Below, one piece after another: positions 54,738 to 64,000 of a DNA stretch of 64,000 bases; the stretch's first letter is position 1; each line of letters starts with the position of its first letter. The stretch covers positions 220,576-284,575 of the forward strand of contig NZ_BFAV01000157.1 of assembly GCF_002933875.1 (NCBI RefSeq), given 5' to 3'. The notes beneath the pieces were generated by a model, which was not told where the DNA came from, did no database searches, and worked only from the letters and a program-made list of their open reading frames with translations. The DNA is from Desulfocucumis palustris. GTDB taxonomy: Bacteria > Bacillota > Desulfotomaculia > Desulfotomaculales > Desulfocucumaceae. The position numbers and the translations under genes are program-made.

Positions 54738-56153
54738 CTAATAAAGCAGGTCAATATCAACGTCAGTATAATAGTATTTCAATATATCCTGGTAATTATA
54801 ACCTTCCCCGGCCATACCCAGAGCGCCGTACTGGGACATGCCCAAACCGTGTCCCAGTCCGCTCCCGCAAAAAACAATCCTGGACAGAGAATCCTGCTCA
54901 TCTTTCTCCACTTCCATTTCGAACAGGGAACTGTTCAGCCCGAAGGCGGAACGCACGGAATCGGCGTTGCATATTTCAACCCTGGCAGGAAGTCCCCCGG
55001 CGTCAAGACCAGTTACAGCCACCTTTTTAACCCTGGCGCCGGAAGAGGTTCTGGCTATTTCAACAACATCCGAAATACTGCTGAAGCTGTATCCCTTTTG
55101 CCTTAACTGGTCCACCAACTGGGTTTGATCGTATGCTTTCTCCCAGTGATAGTATTTGTCATTAATATCCGCCGGGTCGGGTTTAACCTTTATATATTCC
55201 AGAGGATTTTGCCAGACATCCTCGCTGTTCTCAATGTAGCCTCCGCTGCAGCTGTGGAAAAAGGCGGTTATCACAATTCCCCTGCAGGTCAGTACCCGGC
55301 CCCGGGTTTGGTCAACCACATCCTTCACCTTTTGGTTCTCCGCGTCATAGCCCTGGTAGACCTGGCTCTGCTGGCCGGCCAGCACGTCGAATCCATAGGA
55401 TGAATAAGCGCCCGCCGTCATCTGGGCCATGGCGTAGCTCCTGGCCGTCACCGCCTGGGCCTTCAAAGCCTCCTCCGGCCAGGATGAAGGCATTTCCCCG
55501 GGGACAACGCCGTATAGATATTCCTCCAGGGGCAGCTGGTTTATCACCGCCATGCCGTCGCTAAAGGCCCTGAACTCCAGATCCCCCCGGTACTTCCGAG
55601 AAGCTCCGCCATTGCTCAAAGCCAGCAGGTTTTGACCGGTGGTTCCTCTTAATGCCGACTGCCCATCACCGGTAAGCACCCGGTATCCGCTCAAATCAGA
55701 GTCCAGCCGCCCCGTTTCACCTCCGGCAGCCTCCACAGCCGGCCTGCCGGGACCAATCCCGGTCAGTGAGCCGCCGGCGGATATGGCCAAAATACTCCGG
55801 GCGGATTCCTTCAGCACCACCGGGTTGTCAAATCTCCCCAGGCTCTCTCCGTCCCTGAGCAGTTCAATCCGCCCCCCGTCAAACCTGGCCTGCCATCTTT
55901 CCCCGGCTCTGGCCACAGCCACTTCCGACCCCGTCACCGCGTCCAGCACCCGGTATTCCCCGGTAACCGAAAAATCCTGCACAAGGGTTTTCAGGGCCAG
56001 TCCCACCCTTATATCCTTAACCACCACGGAAACATCGGCGCCGGCCTTAAAGGGAAGTAAAAACAGCGCCACCCCCAGAAACAAAAAAAACAGCCCCGTT
56101 AATGGTGCCTTGACCAGTCGGTTATTTAATTTGAAAAAATTATGTGCAAGCAT
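54738..56153 (-). CDS. spoIID: Stage II sporulation protein D homolog (SpoIID/LytB)
   Basis: A 471-residue exported protein: N-terminal signal-anchor (about 15-38), a poorly conserved region with SpoIID-associated repeats, and the SpoIID domain (about 195-465) with LPLEEYLYGVVPGEMPSSWP, where the conserved Glu catalyses glycan cleavage, YCHSCSGGYIENS-like HSCSGGYIENSEDVW, and GHGLGMSQYGALGMA at the end. A lytic transglycosylase of peptidoglycan; in Bacillus it drives engulfment of the forespore. Longer than B. subtilis SpoIID by an added N-terminal region. Supports a spore-forming host. Confidence 0.9.
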   Translation of the reverse strand: MLAHNFFKLNNRLVKAPLTGLFFLFLGVALFLLPFKAGADVSVVVKDIRVGLALKTLVQDFSVTGEYRVLDAVTGSEVAVARAGERWQARFDGGRIELLRDGESLGRFDNPVVLKESARSILAISAGGSLTGIGPGRPAVEAAGGETGRLDSDLSGYRVLTGDGQSALRGTTGQNLLALSNGGASRKYRGDLEFRAFSDGMAVINQLPLEEYLYGVVPGEMPSSWPEEALKAQAVTARSYAMAQMTAGAYSSYGFDVLAGQQSQVYQGYDAENQKVKDVVDQTRGRVLTCRGIVITAFFHSCSGGYIENSEDVWQNPLEYIKVKPDPADINDKYYHWEKAYDQTQLVDQLRQKGYSFSSISDVVEIARTSSGARVKKVAVTGLDAGGLPARVEICNADSVRSAFGLNSSLFEMEVEKDEQDSLSRIVFCGSGLGHGLGMSQYGALGMAGEGYNYQDILKYYYTDVDIDLLY

Positions 56154-56281
56154 GCTGTCAAAACCCCCGATAACATAAAGAAGAAATATTTAACAAACTA
56201 GGGATTTCGACACCAAGCAGATTTTTCCTGCCTAAATTATTACTCAGTATTAATTTTAGTTGTTTTGGGGAGGCATAACGG

Positions 56282-56506
56282 CTACCTCCGGAAAAACAGA
56301 TTAAGTATCACCGTCAGCAATATACTGAGAAGTATCATGGAAACCAGGGGAAAATAAAAAGTAAAATTACCCTTGCGGATTAATATGTCACCGGGCAGTT
56401 TTCCAAAATTGAATATCTTGCCGGAGAACATGAGCAAAAGCCCGGTCACAACCAGAATAATCCCCATGATAACGATAATTTTTCCGATGCCGTTAAGGGA
56501 ATCCAT
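56282..56506 (-). CDS. DUF2905 membrane protein
   Basis: A 74-residue protein with two helices and the family signature GKLPGDILIRKGNFTFYFPL between them. Function unknown; commonly found next to ruv and queH genes in Firmicutes. Start ATG 56506, GGTGAG upstream. It ends the queH transcript. Confidence 0.85.
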   Translation of the reverse strand: MDSLNGIGKIIVIMGIILVVTGLLLMFSGKIFNFGKLPGDILIRKGNFTFYFPLVSMILLSILLTVILNLFFRR

Positions 56507-56523
56507 TTCAATCACTCACCAAT

Positions 56524-57063
56524 CTATTTGCCCGGCTTTTTATAATACCTTTCCTTTTCGCTATATATACAGCCGCAGTATTGCTGCCGGTACATCCCCA
56601 GTTCCCTGGACCGGGAAGCGGCCTCCTTGTAGCCGGGCCGGAAATCGGCATAATAAAAAGGAATACCGGTTTCCTTGGCCACCGCTTCGCCTATTTCCTT
56701 TATTAAATCATGCTTTTGAAAGGGGCTTACCAGAAGCGTACTGGAAAAACAGTCGAATTTTCCCTTCCTGGCCACCTTTGCAGCCCTGCGCAGGCGCATG
56801 GCATAGCAATAAGAACACCGTACGGACTCCCGGTGCACCACGGAACGCAAAAATTCTTCCAGGGGATAATCTTCGTCAACAATCAGCCTGAAATCCTTTT
56901 CCCTGGCGTAATTTTCCAAGGTTTCCCTGCGCTTTAGCCATTCACTGTAAGGATGAATGTTGGGGTTATAATAGTAACCTGTCACATCCATGGCCTCTTC
57001 TCTGATTTTATCCAGCGGGTAGATGGTACAGGGCCCGCAGCAGGTGTGCAACAGCAATTTCAA
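56524..57063 (-). CDS. queH: Epoxyqueuosine reductase QueH
   Basis: A 179-residue protein of the DUF208 family that reduces epoxyqueuosine to queuosine in tRNA. LHTCCGPCT near the start and RCSYCYAMRL near 85 hold the cysteines for a [4Fe-4S] cluster with a nearby iron; GCIYSEKERY near the C-terminus carries another conserved Cys. Replaces QueG, which is absent in this window. Overlaps nearly with ruvB (7 bp gap). Confidence 0.93.
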   Translation of the reverse strand: MKLLLHTCCGPCTIYPLDKIREEAMDVTGYYYNPNIHPYSEWLKRRETLENYAREKDFRLIVDEDYPLEEFLRSVVHRESVRCSYCYAMRLRRAAKVARKGKFDCFSSTLLVSPFQKHDLIKEIGEAVAKETGIPFYYADFRPGYKEAASRSRELGMYRQQYCGCIYSEKERYYKKPGK

Positions 57064-57069
57064 TTCATA

Positions 57070-58098
57070 TCAATCCTTTTCGGGACCAGGTATGTCCAGA
57101 TGTCTGTAAGCCATGGCAGTGGCAATTCTGCCCCGGGGAGTGCGGGTCAGCAAGCCCAGTTGCATCAGGTAAGGCTCGTATACATCCTCAATGGTATCGG
57201 CTTCTTCCCCCACGGCGGCCGATATGGTATCAAGCCCCACCGGTCCTCCATTGAACTTTTCGATGATTGCAAGCAGTAAACGCTGGTCGGTTTTATCCAG
57301 CCCCAGGGCATCCACCTCGAAAAAATGCAGGGCCTCCGCCGCCACCCGGGCGTCAATCACTCCATCCGCCTTAATCTGGGCATAGTCCCGGACTCTTTTA
57401 AGCAGCCGGTTGGCCACCCTGGGCGTACCCCTGGAGCGCCTGGCTATTTCCCGGGCCCCGGCGTTATCCGTCCGTACTTTCAGTATATCCGAAGCCCGGT
57501 TTATAATTTCCACCAGATCCTCCAGTCTGTAGTAATCCAGCCTGGAAATAACCCCGAAGCGGTCCCTCAGCGGGGAAGTCAGCAGCCCCGCCCTGGTGGT
57601 GGCGCCGATAAGGGTAAAGCGGGGCAGCTCCAGACGAATGGAGCGCGCCCCGGGGCCCTTGCCGATAATAATATCCAGGGCGTAATCCTCCATGGCGGGA
57701 TACAGTATTTCTTCCACAGACCTGTTCAGCCTGTGTATCTCATCAATAAACAGCACATCCCCGGGACCCAGATTGGTTAGAATGGCGGCCAGGTCCCCGG
57801 GTCTTTCCACCGCAGGCCCGGAGGTAATTTTAATACTTACCCCCAGTTCGTTGGCTATGATATTGGCCAGGGTTGTTTTGCCAAGGCCAGGAGGCCCGAA
57901 CAGGAGAACATGGTCCAGCGCCTCGTCTCTTTCCCTGGCGGCCCTGATAAAAATATCTATTGTTTCCTTTACCTTATTCTGCCCTATGTATTCGGAAAGT
58001 CTGCGTGGCCGCAGGCTGTTTTCAGCTTCCGCATCCTCATCCTTCAGCGTCGCCGATATCAACCTGTCATTAAAATTATTATTCAAAACCACCAACAT
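57070..58098 (-). CDS. ruvB: Holliday junction branch-migration helicase RuvB
   Basis: A 342-residue AAA+ motor. Walker [13 protein letters not shown], Walker [11 protein letters not shown], sensor ATTRAGLL and a winged-helix C-terminus ([18 protein letters not shown]). Pulls DNA through the RuvA tetramer. The ATG at 58098 lies after GGGGG; a shorter TTG start ahead of [11 protein letters not shown] is also possible. Confidence 0.96.
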   Translation of the reverse strand: MLVVLNNNFNDRLISATLKDEDAEAENSLRPRRLSEYIGQNKVKETIDIFIRAARERDEALDHVLLFGPPGLGKTTLANIIANELGVSIKITSGPAVERPGDLAAILTNLGPGDVLFIDEIHRLNRSVEEILYPAMEDYALDIIIGKGPGARSIRLELPRFTLIGATTRAGLLTSPLRDRFGVISRLDYYRLEDLVEIINRASDILKVRTDNAGAREIARRSRGTPRVANRLLKRVRDYAQIKADGVIDARVAAEALHFFEVDALGLDKTDQRLLLAIIEKFNGGPVGLDTISAAVGEEADTIEDVYEPYLMQLGLLTRTPRGRIATAMAYRHLDIPGPEKD

Positions 58099-58152
58099 CC
58101 CCCGGGTTAATTATTACCGGTAAAACAGTTTATCGCGGTGTGTCCCCTCACC

Positions 58153-58758
58153 TTATACTCTGTTGCCGGCAAGCCTTTTTAAGGACAATTTGATTAAATC
58201 CTCTACGCCCGGCTGTTCCAATTCCCTGCCGGTCTCCTGCACCGCCCTGAGCGCCTCGGCGGAGCCATAGCCCAGGGCAATCAAAGCACTGACCGCGTCC
58301 GCGGTGTGTCCCGCCTCTCCGGACAGCACTGTTTGCTCCCTGTCCGGCAGGCTAATCTTGGCGATTTTATCCTTGAGCTCTAAAATAATTCTCTGGGCGG
58401 TTTTTTTGCCCACCCCCGGAGCCCTGCTAATCAGGGCGGCATTTTCAGTGATTACCGCGGAGCTGAAATTTTCCGGCGTTATAGTGGACAGTACCCCCAG
58501 GGCGGCCTTGGGGCCCACCCCGCTGACTCCCAGCAGCAGCCTGAACAGCTCCAATGCCTCCTGGGTGTCGAAACCAAACAGGCTTATACCGTCCTCCCTC
58601 ATGTGCATATGGGTATACAGCACCACTTCCACACCGGTCCCGGGCAGACGGGGTATTACCGACAAGGGCACCTGCAGCCTGTAGCCCACTCCGTTGACAT
58701 CCACAACCACCGTGTCCGTATGCACAGAATAAAGATTGCCTTTAATAAACGCGATCAT
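58153..58758 (-). CDS. ruvA: Holliday junction protein RuvA
   Basis: A 201-residue protein with an OB fold (1-65), two helix-hairpin-helix motifs (LLGVSGVGPKAALGVLS and RAPGVGKKTAQRIILELKDK) and a C-terminal domain (155-201) that contacts RuvB. Recognises the four-way junction. Start overlaps the end of ruvC by four bases (ATGA), showing translational coupling. Confidence 0.96.
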   Translation of the reverse strand: MIAFIKGNLYSVHTDTVVVDVNGVGYRLQVPLSVIPRLPGTGVEVVLYTHMHMREDGISLFGFDTQEALELFRLLLGVSGVGPKAALGVLSTITPENFSSAVITENAALISRAPGVGKKTAQRIILELKDKIAKISLPDREQTVLSGEAGHTADAVSALIALGYGSAEALRAVQETGRELEQPGVEDLIKLSLKRLAGNRV

Positions 58759-59246
58759 CTAAAACCAACCCCCGATACGCCACAGTGATAGGAATGACAA
58801 ATGGCCACTGCCAGGGCGTCGGCCACATCATCCGGACTGGGGGCTTCCCGCAGGGAAAGCAGCGCCCGGACCATGAACTGCACCTGGCCTTTATCAGCCC
58901 TGCCCTCACCCACCACGGCCTGTTTAACCTGCAGCGGCGTGTACTCGAAAACTTCAAGTCCCGCCCGGGCCGCGCAAAGCATGGCCACACCCCTGGCATG
59001 CCCCACAGTAAGGGCCGTGCGTACATTTTTATTAAAGAAAAGCTGCTCCAGGGCAAATTGCTCCGGAGCTGTTGTTTTAATTATATCATCCAGCTGGTTA
59101 AATAGTTGTTTCAGTCTTAGTGGCAGGGGTGTTTTGCTATCGGTGGTTACAGCGCCGAAGTCAATCACCTTGAAACGGTCCCGGCTGTAATCCAAAACCG
59201 CGTAACCGGTAATGGCGATACCGGGATCCACCCCCATAATTATCAT
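58755..59246 (-). CDS. ruvC: Crossover junction endonuclease RuvC
   Basis: A 163-residue resolvase with the RNase H fold. The acidic catalytic residues appear in MGVDPGIAITG (Asp), ALEQLFF (Glu) and PDDVADALAVAIC (two Asp). Cuts Holliday junctions with RuvAB. First gene of ruvC-A-B. An ATG is used at 59246; a second lies nine bases downstream. Confidence 0.95.
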   Translation of the reverse strand: MIIMGVDPGIAITGYAVLDYSRDRFKVIDFGAVTTDSKTPLPLRLKQLFNQLDDIIKTTAPEQFALEQLFFNKNVRTALTVGHARGVAMLCAARAGLEVFEYTPLQVKQAVVGEGRADKGQVQFMVRALLSLREAPSPDDVADALAVAICHSYHCGVSGVGFR

Positions 59247-59329
59247 AAGCCACCCCCGGGCCGGGCAAGAGGCCTTTATATGCTTAAACCCCTCACCTTT
59301 TTATTTGTTCCCGGAAGGAATGTCCCCGA

Positions 59330-59956
59330 TTACTCGACAACTTCATCCAGGTTTTCCAGCATGCTGTTAAGCATTGCCTCGTTCTCAAATTCCAGGTGAT
59401 ACTTCAATTCTTCTCTGGCTGCTGGGTCGACATTTGCCAAATCCGCCGCGCTTTCAAGCCGTTTCCTTAAATCCTCCGGCAGCAGTTCCATCCTTTTACC
59501 CTCTTCCAGCCGTATCAGTTTCTGGTCGCAGCCAAGGGGGCCCTGATATACGGCCAGCACGTTGCGGTAAATGCCCAGGTGCCGGTAATCCCTGTGCAGG
59601 CTGCAAAAATCATCAACATTCCTGGTCAGCACCAGTATCCCGCCGTCAACGGTTTTGATGCTCCAGCCTTCTTCGGCGGGATATTTCTTTTCCAGCTCCT
59701 TTTCGGTCAGACCCACCAGTTCCCTGGGAGCAGGCCCCTGATATACCGTCTCCACGTCCTTGCAGAGGTAACTGTTCTCCTGCCTTACGATGGTTCCCGA
59801 AACCACCCTGGTATCCCCGGCCAGGCCAATATTATATACCGGATGGCCGGGCTTCATTAAAGGACTCACAAAAAAATTGAGGGCCTGATAAAAAACAAAC
59901 GCCACCAGCATAATCACGACAATACTCATTGCCAGCATGGGAATCTTTCTTAACAT
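59330..59956 (-). CDS. BofC-like sporulation protein
   Basis: A 208-residue protein with an N-terminal membrane helix (about 6-28) and, toward the C-terminus, YRHLGIYRNVLAVYQGPLGC, which matches the BofC C-terminal domain (VAVYxGxxG). In Bacillus, BofC restrains SpoIVB signalling in the forespore membrane space; its gene also lies next to ruvA. The middle has several Cys residues (SYLCKDVE, DDFCSLH), which Bacillus BofC lacks. ATG 59956 has GGGGTG seven bases upstream. Role in sporulation is inferred from the domain and location. Confidence 0.72.
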   Translation of the reverse strand: MLRKIPMLAMSIVVIMLVAFVFYQALNFFVSPLMKPGHPVYNIGLAGDTRVVSGTIVRQENSYLCKDVETVYQGPAPRELVGLTEKELEKKYPAEEGWSIKTVDGGILVLTRNVDDFCSLHRDYRHLGIYRNVLAVYQGPLGCDQKLIRLEEGKRMELLPEDLRKRLESAADLANVDPAAREELKYHLEFENEAMLNSMLENLDEVVE

Positions 59957-60083
59957 GCGGTTCACCCCGGTAATTCTCAAGATATCTGATTTATAACCAT
60001 TTAAGTAATGTTTTATACCTTGGATTCACCGTTCGCCCCGCTTGTGGCGTTAATAGGCATTATACCATATTTATAACACTGAT

Positions 60084-60812
60084 TTATTCCGTAATATCGA
60101 AATTGGCGTAAACCTCCTGCACGTCGTCATGGTCCTCCAGGGAATCCATTAGTTTAAGCATCTGCTCCGCCTCATTCCCGGCGAGGTTAACCGATGTCTG
60201 GGGGATCATGGTAATCTCCGCGTCAGCGATAACACAGCCCTGAGCGGCCAGATTTTCCCGGACCGACTCTAAACTTTCCGGCTCAGTATATATTTCGAAG
60301 CTGTCTTCTTCTACCTTCATATCCTCGGCCCCGGCCTCAAGCACAGCCAGAAGAAGGTCGTCCTCATTGGCGCCGGAGGCTTTATCAACCATAATTAAAC
60401 CTTTTTTGTCAAACATCCAGGAGACGCAGCCGGTTTCACCCAGGTTGCCTCCGTACCTGGAAAAAAGGTGCCTTATTTCTCCCGCCGTGCGGTTCCTGTT
60501 GTCGGTCAGTATTTCCATCATCACGGCCACGCCACCAGGCCCGTAGCCTTCATAGACGATCTCTTCAAAGTTGCCTCCGCCCAATTCCCCGGTGCCCTTC
60601 ATTATGGCCCGCTGAATGTTTTCGTTGGGTATATTGACCTCCTTGGCTTTCTGAATGGCAGTCTTCAGCCGCATATTACCTTCGGGATCACCGCCCCCGG
60701 CCTTGGCCGCCATGATAATCTCCTTGGACAGTCTGGTGAACACCTTGCCCCGCTGGGCGTCGACTTTGGCTTTCTTTCTTTTTATAGTGGACCACTTTGA
60801 ATGTCCCGACAT
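60084..60812 (-). CDS. yebC: YebC/PmpR-family protein
   Basis: A 242-residue member of the TACO1/YebC family: [20 protein letters not shown] at the start, [18 protein letters not shown], and [20 protein letters not shown]. Long described as a DNA-binding regulator; work on YebC and its mitochondrial relative TACO1 points to a role in translation of proline-rich sequences. Always near ruvC in Firmicutes, as here. Confidence 0.93.
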   Translation of the reverse strand: MSGHSKWSTIKRKKAKVDAQRGKVFTRLSKEIIMAAKAGGGDPEGNMRLKTAIQKAKEVNIPNENIQRAIMKGTGELGGGNFEEIVYEGYGPGGVAVMMEILTDNRNRTAGEIRHLFSRYGGNLGETGCVSWMFDKKGLIMVDKASGANEDDLLLAVLEAGAEDMKVEEDSFEIYTEPESLESVRENLAAQGCVIADAEITMIPQTSVNLAGNEAEQMLKLMDSLEDHDDVQEVYANFDITE

Positions 60813-60911
60813 CTATATCAACTCCTTTATCTCAATGGAATGTCCCCAACTTACGGTAAATATTTTAACATAGAACCAAAAAAGGACAAAGCGGTATCAA
60901 CAAAGAGAATG

Positions 60912-62351
60912 CTATCTCCAAAATTTAGAACTCAGCAACAGAATCACGCTGTATATCTCCAGTCTGCCCACCAGCATACATAGGGAAAGTATAACCTTGC
61001 CTGAATCCGGTATACCCGAATAATTGGTCATGGGACCCACCGCGCCGAAGCCCGGCCCAACGTTGCCAAGGGTGGCGGCCACAGAGGAAACGGCGCTGAT
61101 AAAATCCAGCCCTATCCCGGCCATATAGAAGGTAGCCCCGCTGAGAATTATAAAATAAAGGAAAAAGAACGTCTGAACATTTTCCACCACGTCCTGGGAA
61201 ATAACCTCCTTGCCCACCCTGACAGGCACCACCGCCTGGGGGTGAAGAAGTTTGACGAATTGTTTCGATATGGCTTTGAACATGATAAGAAAACGGGCAT
61301 TTTTTATGGCGCCGCCGGTGGAGCCCGCGCAGCCCCCGATAAGCATCAGCATCAATAGCACTAACTGGCTGAATAACGGCCATTTATCAAAATCCGCAGT
61401 GGCATAGCCCGTGGTGGTGATAATGGAACTGACTGAAAAGGCGGCGTCCCTGAGAGCCTTTCCAATCTCAAACTGGGCGGACAGCACCAGGTTGCCGCTG
61501 ATTAAAAGAATGCTGGACAGTATTACCCCTAAGTACAATCTGCTTTCAGGATCCTTCCATATGGGCCTGAAATTACCGCGCAGGGCGTAAAAATGCAGGG
61601 CGAAATTCATGCCGCAGACAATCATGAAAAAGATAATTATTACTTCCACGGCCAGATTATCGTACGCGCCTACGCTGGCGTTTTTGTTTGAAAAGCCCCC
61701 GGTGGCAACCGTCCCGAAAGTATGGATAATTGAATCAAACCAGTTCATTCCCGCTATCTTAAGGGCGATTATTTCAACAATTGTGATAATAAGATATATT
61801 TTGTACAATTCCCTGGAGGTCTGGGCAATTCTCGGCAGCATTTTGCTTTTGGTCGGACCGGGCACCTCGGCCTTGTACATCTGCATGCCGGCAATTTTCA
61901 ACGAGGGAATCAGCGCCAGTGTCAGCACAATAATACCCATGCCCCCCAGCCAGTGGGTAAAGCTCCTCCAGAAAAGAATTCCCTGGGGTATAACCTCCAG
62001 GTCGGTAATTACCGACGCCCCGGTGGTGGTAAAACCGGACATGGTCTCAAAAAAAGCATCCACCGGGCTGGGCAGAACACCGGAGAGCACGAAGGGGATA
62101 GAACCGAAAATGGCCGACAACAGCCAGCTGAAAGTGGCTATGGCAAAACCCTCCCGGTAGCCCACGTGCAGTGACTCCGGTTTAACCAGGGCCAGCAGGG
62201 CTCCCGACGCGGCGGTGATAACAATACTTATCATTAAAGCCCGGGAATCTTCTCCGGTGTAATAAAAAGATATAAAAAGAGAAGGGACCATGGCGGCCGC
62301 CTCACATAACAGCACCAGTCCCAGTGTCCTTAAAATAAGTCGTCTGTTCAA
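60912..62351 (-). CDS. trkH: Potassium uptake protein TrkH/KtrB
   Basis: A 479-residue membrane protein of four M1-P-M2 repeats. The pore loops show GFTTTGASVI, FGTVATGGFSN, ITTTGYATADF and ATLGNVGPGFG, each with the selectivity-filter Gly. A Pro-Gly-rich loop TRPK-like (GTKSK-like GPTKSK) lies in the middle. Works with TrkA. Start is TTG at 62351, eight bases after GGAGGG; it overlaps the 3' end of trkA by about 50 bp, so they are coupled. Confidence 0.95.
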   Translation of the reverse strand: MNRRLILRTLGLVLLCEAAAMVPSLFISFYYTGEDSRALMISIVITAASGALLALVKPESLHVGYREGFAIATFSWLLSAIFGSIPFVLSGVLPSPVDAFFETMSGFTTTGASVITDLEVIPQGILFWRSFTHWLGGMGIIVLTLALIPSLKIAGMQMYKAEVPGPTKSKMLPRIAQTSRELYKIYLIITIVEIIALKIAGMNWFDSIIHTFGTVATGGFSNKNASVGAYDNLAVEVIIIFFMIVCGMNFALHFYALRGNFRPIWKDPESRLYLGVILSSILLISGNLVLSAQFEIGKALRDAAFSVSSIITTTGYATADFDKWPLFSQLVLLMLMLIGGCAGSTGGAIKNARFLIMFKAISKQFVKLLHPQAVVPVRVGKEVISQDVVENVQTFFFLYFIILSGATFYMAGIGLDFISAVSSVAATLGNVGPGFGAVGPMTNYSGIPDSGKVILSLCMLVGRLEIYSVILLLSSKFWR

Positions 62352-63699
62352 GCAGGTTTCCCTCCGCGCTGCACATGGCTATTACAGTATGAACGTTATG
62401 CCCCAGGGCGAAAACCACCAGCCGGTCCTCGGGCCGTATAACCTCATTGCCCTTGGGTATTATTATTTTATTTTCCCTGCTGATAGCCCCCACAATAACC
62501 CCTTTGGGCAATCCCGAATTCTTTAATGTCCTCCCTACTATCTTGCTGCCGGTCTGGGCGATCAACTCCATCGCCTCGGCCTGTTCATTCAGCAACAAAA
62601 CCATCGACAGCAGCCTGCCTCCCCGGATAAAGCGCATTATTTCCCCGATGGTAATCAGGCGTGGGCTGATAGCCGCGTCGACCCCCAGCCGTTCCACCAG
62701 CGGAGCGTAGCTGGGGCGGCTGACTTTGGCTATAACCCTTTTGGCCCCAAGCTGCTTGGCTAGCAGGGAGATTAACAAATTCTCCTCATCTATTCCGGTT
62801 ACCGCCACAAATCCGTCTGTTTCATGTATTCCCTCGTTCTTTAAAAGCTCCACATCGGTTCCGTCACCTTTTAATATAAGGGCTTCGGGCAGGCGCTCGG
62901 ATAATTCTTTGCAGCGTTCCGGATTCTGCTCAATTATTTTAACTTTCAAACCCTGGCGGCATAAGCGTTCCGTCAAATAATAGGCAATTTTTCCCCCGCC
63001 CAGTATAAGCACACTCTGAACCCGCTGCTTTCTCTTTTTAACCCTGCTGCATATTTTATTTGTACTCTCCGTATTGCCCAGCAGGTAAATTGTATCTCCG
63101 GGCAAAATGAAATCCATACCGCCGGGAACAATCAGGTTCCCCTTCCGGGAAATGCCAACCACCAGGCAGGATTTGGGCAGCTCAATCTCCATCAGCTTTT
63201 TACCCGCGAAATGGCTGTGGGATTCGTCAATATTGAGTTCCAGCATCTGTACCTTTCCGTTGGCAAAGAGCTCCGTGTGCACCGGCAGATTAATGGTTAA
63301 TAACCGCATAATTTCCAGCGAAGCCGCATATTCCGGGTTAATAACCAGATCAACTCCAAGGTCCTCCTTGGAAATTATCAGATCCCTGGCGTAATCCGGA
63401 TCGCGTATCCTGGCGATGGTTCGCTGTATGCCCAGCCTTTTGGCGGTCATGCAGGAAATCATGTTGATTTCGTCACTGTTGGTCACCGCCACCAGCAGAT
63501 CGCTGTCGCTTATGCCGGAATCCCTCATTAACTGGGCGCTGGAACCGTTTCCCCGGACAGTGAGCACATCCATTTTTTCCTGGATTTTATTCAGTTTAGC
63601 CTCATCACGATCAATAACCACTATGTCGTGCCCTTCTTCAGATAGCCTGCGGGTAATTTCCAGTCCTACCTTACCGGCACCAATGATAGTAATCTTCAT
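62302..63699 (-). CDS. trkA: Potassium uptake regulator TrkA
   Basis: A 465-residue protein with two RCK units, each an N-terminal Rossmann nucleotide-binding domain (IIGAGKVGLEI at residue 4; ILGGGKIAYYLTERL near 235) and a C-terminal RCK-C domain (residues about 140-220 and 365-455). It binds NAD(H) or ATP and gates TrkH. First gene of the pair; AAGGAG precedes the ATG. Confidence 0.95.
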   Translation of the reverse strand: MKITIIGAGKVGLEITRRLSEEGHDIVVIDRDEAKLNKIQEKMDVLTVRGNGSSAQLMRDSGISDSDLLVAVTNSDEINMISCMTAKRLGIQRTIARIRDPDYARDLIISKEDLGVDLVINPEYAASLEIMRLLTINLPVHTELFANGKVQMLELNIDESHSHFAGKKLMEIELPKSCLVVGISRKGNLIVPGGMDFILPGDTIYLLGNTESTNKICSRVKKRKQRVQSVLILGGGKIAYYLTERLCRQGLKVKIIEQNPERCKELSERLPEALILKGDGTDVELLKNEGIHETDGFVAVTGIDEENLLISLLAKQLGAKRVIAKVSRPSYAPLVERLGVDAAISPRLITIGEIMRFIRGGRLLSMVLLLNEQAEAMELIAQTGSKIVGRTLKNSGLPKGVIVGAISRENKIIIPKGNEVIRPEDRLVVFALGHNVHTVIAMCSAEGNLLEQTTYFKDTGTGAVM

Positions 63700-63802
63700 G
63701 CGTGAGCACTCCTTGTTATAGTGGTACCTCTCTTACAATTTATAAACTCACCCGGATAACAAATCAAGTAATTTATTTTTTGAGTAGTCAAAATATATAT
63801 AA

Positions 63803-63830
63803 TTTAAAAATCTCACGGTTTTACCGTGAG
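63803..63830 (-). terminator. Terminator downstream of the 5S rRNA gene
   Basis: Minus-strand CTCACGG-TAAAA-CCGTGAG followed by ATTTTTAAATT. It is about 85 bp beyond the 5S 3' end and closes the rRNA operon before trkA. Confidence 0.8.
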
Positions 63831-63915
63831 TATAATGGGGACAGGCCTCTTTTAGGAAATTGCTATAGGAAAGGGGACAAACCTCTTTCCAAGGAATGTC
63901 CCCAATTAAAATTTA

Positions 63916-64000
63916 TTCCGGCGACGACCTACTCTCCCAGGGGTTAACCCCAAGTACCATCGGCGCTGAAGGGCTTAACTACCGTGTTCGGGATGGGAAC
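63916..64000 (-). rRNA. rrf: 5S ribosomal RNA, partial (3' part)
   Basis: The minus strand reads GTTCCCATCCCGAACACGG, then GTACTTGGGG and GGGAGAGTAGGTCGTCGCCGG, which are the conserved 3' two-thirds of bacterial 5S rRNA. The 5' part lies beyond the window edge, so an rRNA operon enters from the right and runs leftward. The 3' end is placed where the terminal stem sequence CGCCGGA ends; exact to a few bases. Confidence 0.93.

Overview
The window looks like the chromosome of a spore-forming, anaerobic Firmicute of the Desulfotomaculum/Pelotomaculum type (Peptococcaceae sensu lato). This rests on sporulation genes (SpoIID, a BofC-like protein), low-GC Gram-positive ribosome binding sites, two-domain lipoproteins, the block yebC-bofC-like-ruvCAB-queH-spoIID-queA-tgt-yajC-secDF, and a ferredoxin-type, tungsten/molybdenum-dependent amino-acid metabolism. 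No species name can be given from the sequence alone. Most genes are on the minus strand.

Layout. 1-8.8 kb: anion and cation transporters (ArsB/NhaD-type permease, SLC13 symporter, YeiH-type exporter), a transposase-derived orphan protein and a phosphatase-like membrane protein. 9-28 kb: a metabolic island with an acyl-CoA dehydrogenase, an iron-sulfur flavoprotein gene set between two copies of a miniature inverted-repeat element, a complete branched-chain amino-acid ABC importer (livKHMGF order), a PAS/AAA+/Fis-type sigma-54 activator, glutamate dehydrogenase, aldehyde:ferredoxin oxidoreductase (AOR), a class III aminotransferase, a MoaD/ThiS-like carrier, an APC permease, and a divergent ACT/DUF711 pair. 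28-42 kb: lipoproteins, a small siroheme reductase-like protein, polysaccharide deacetylase, ComEC, lytic transglycosylase, a five-PAS GGDEF/HD-GYP protein, ComEA, a DUF421 protein, a CitE-like lyase. 42-48.5 kb: a chemoreceptor, DUF1847 protein, TauE/SafE exporter, two paralogous Crp/Fnr regulators. 49-64 kb: housekeeping block (secF, secD, yajC, tgt, queA, spoIID, queH, ruvBAC, yebC, trkH, trkA) ending in a partial 5S rRNA.

Main discovery candidate. A palindrome ATGC-N6-GCAT recurs, mostly as pairs spaced 19-22 bp centre to centre, upstream of four transcription units: acyl-CoA dehydrogenase, the liv importer, glutamate dehydrogenase, and the permease/aminotransferase/AOR operon (shared with the divergent ACT/DUF711 unit). 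Three of these units also have a -24/-12 sigma-54 promoter with the exact GG-N10-GC spacing, 75-220 bp downstream of the palindromes. The enhancer-binding protein at 17091-18836 carries a GAFTGA loop and a TyrR-type C-terminal helix-turn-helix, and is the obvious candidate to bind them. Together this reads as a local sigma-54 regulon for taking up amino acids, transaminating them to glutamate, regenerating 2-oxoglutarate by glutamate dehydrogenase and oxidising the aldehyde through AOR.

Other points of interest are the inverted-repeat elements that supply the 3' end of the flavoprotein gene, a degenerate IS1634-like protein kept as an intact ORF, a three-unit 60-bp tandem repeat, a dispersed 11-mer (GGAATGTCCCC), and two candidate structured leader RNAs (ahead of the first permease and ahead of the chemoreceptor).
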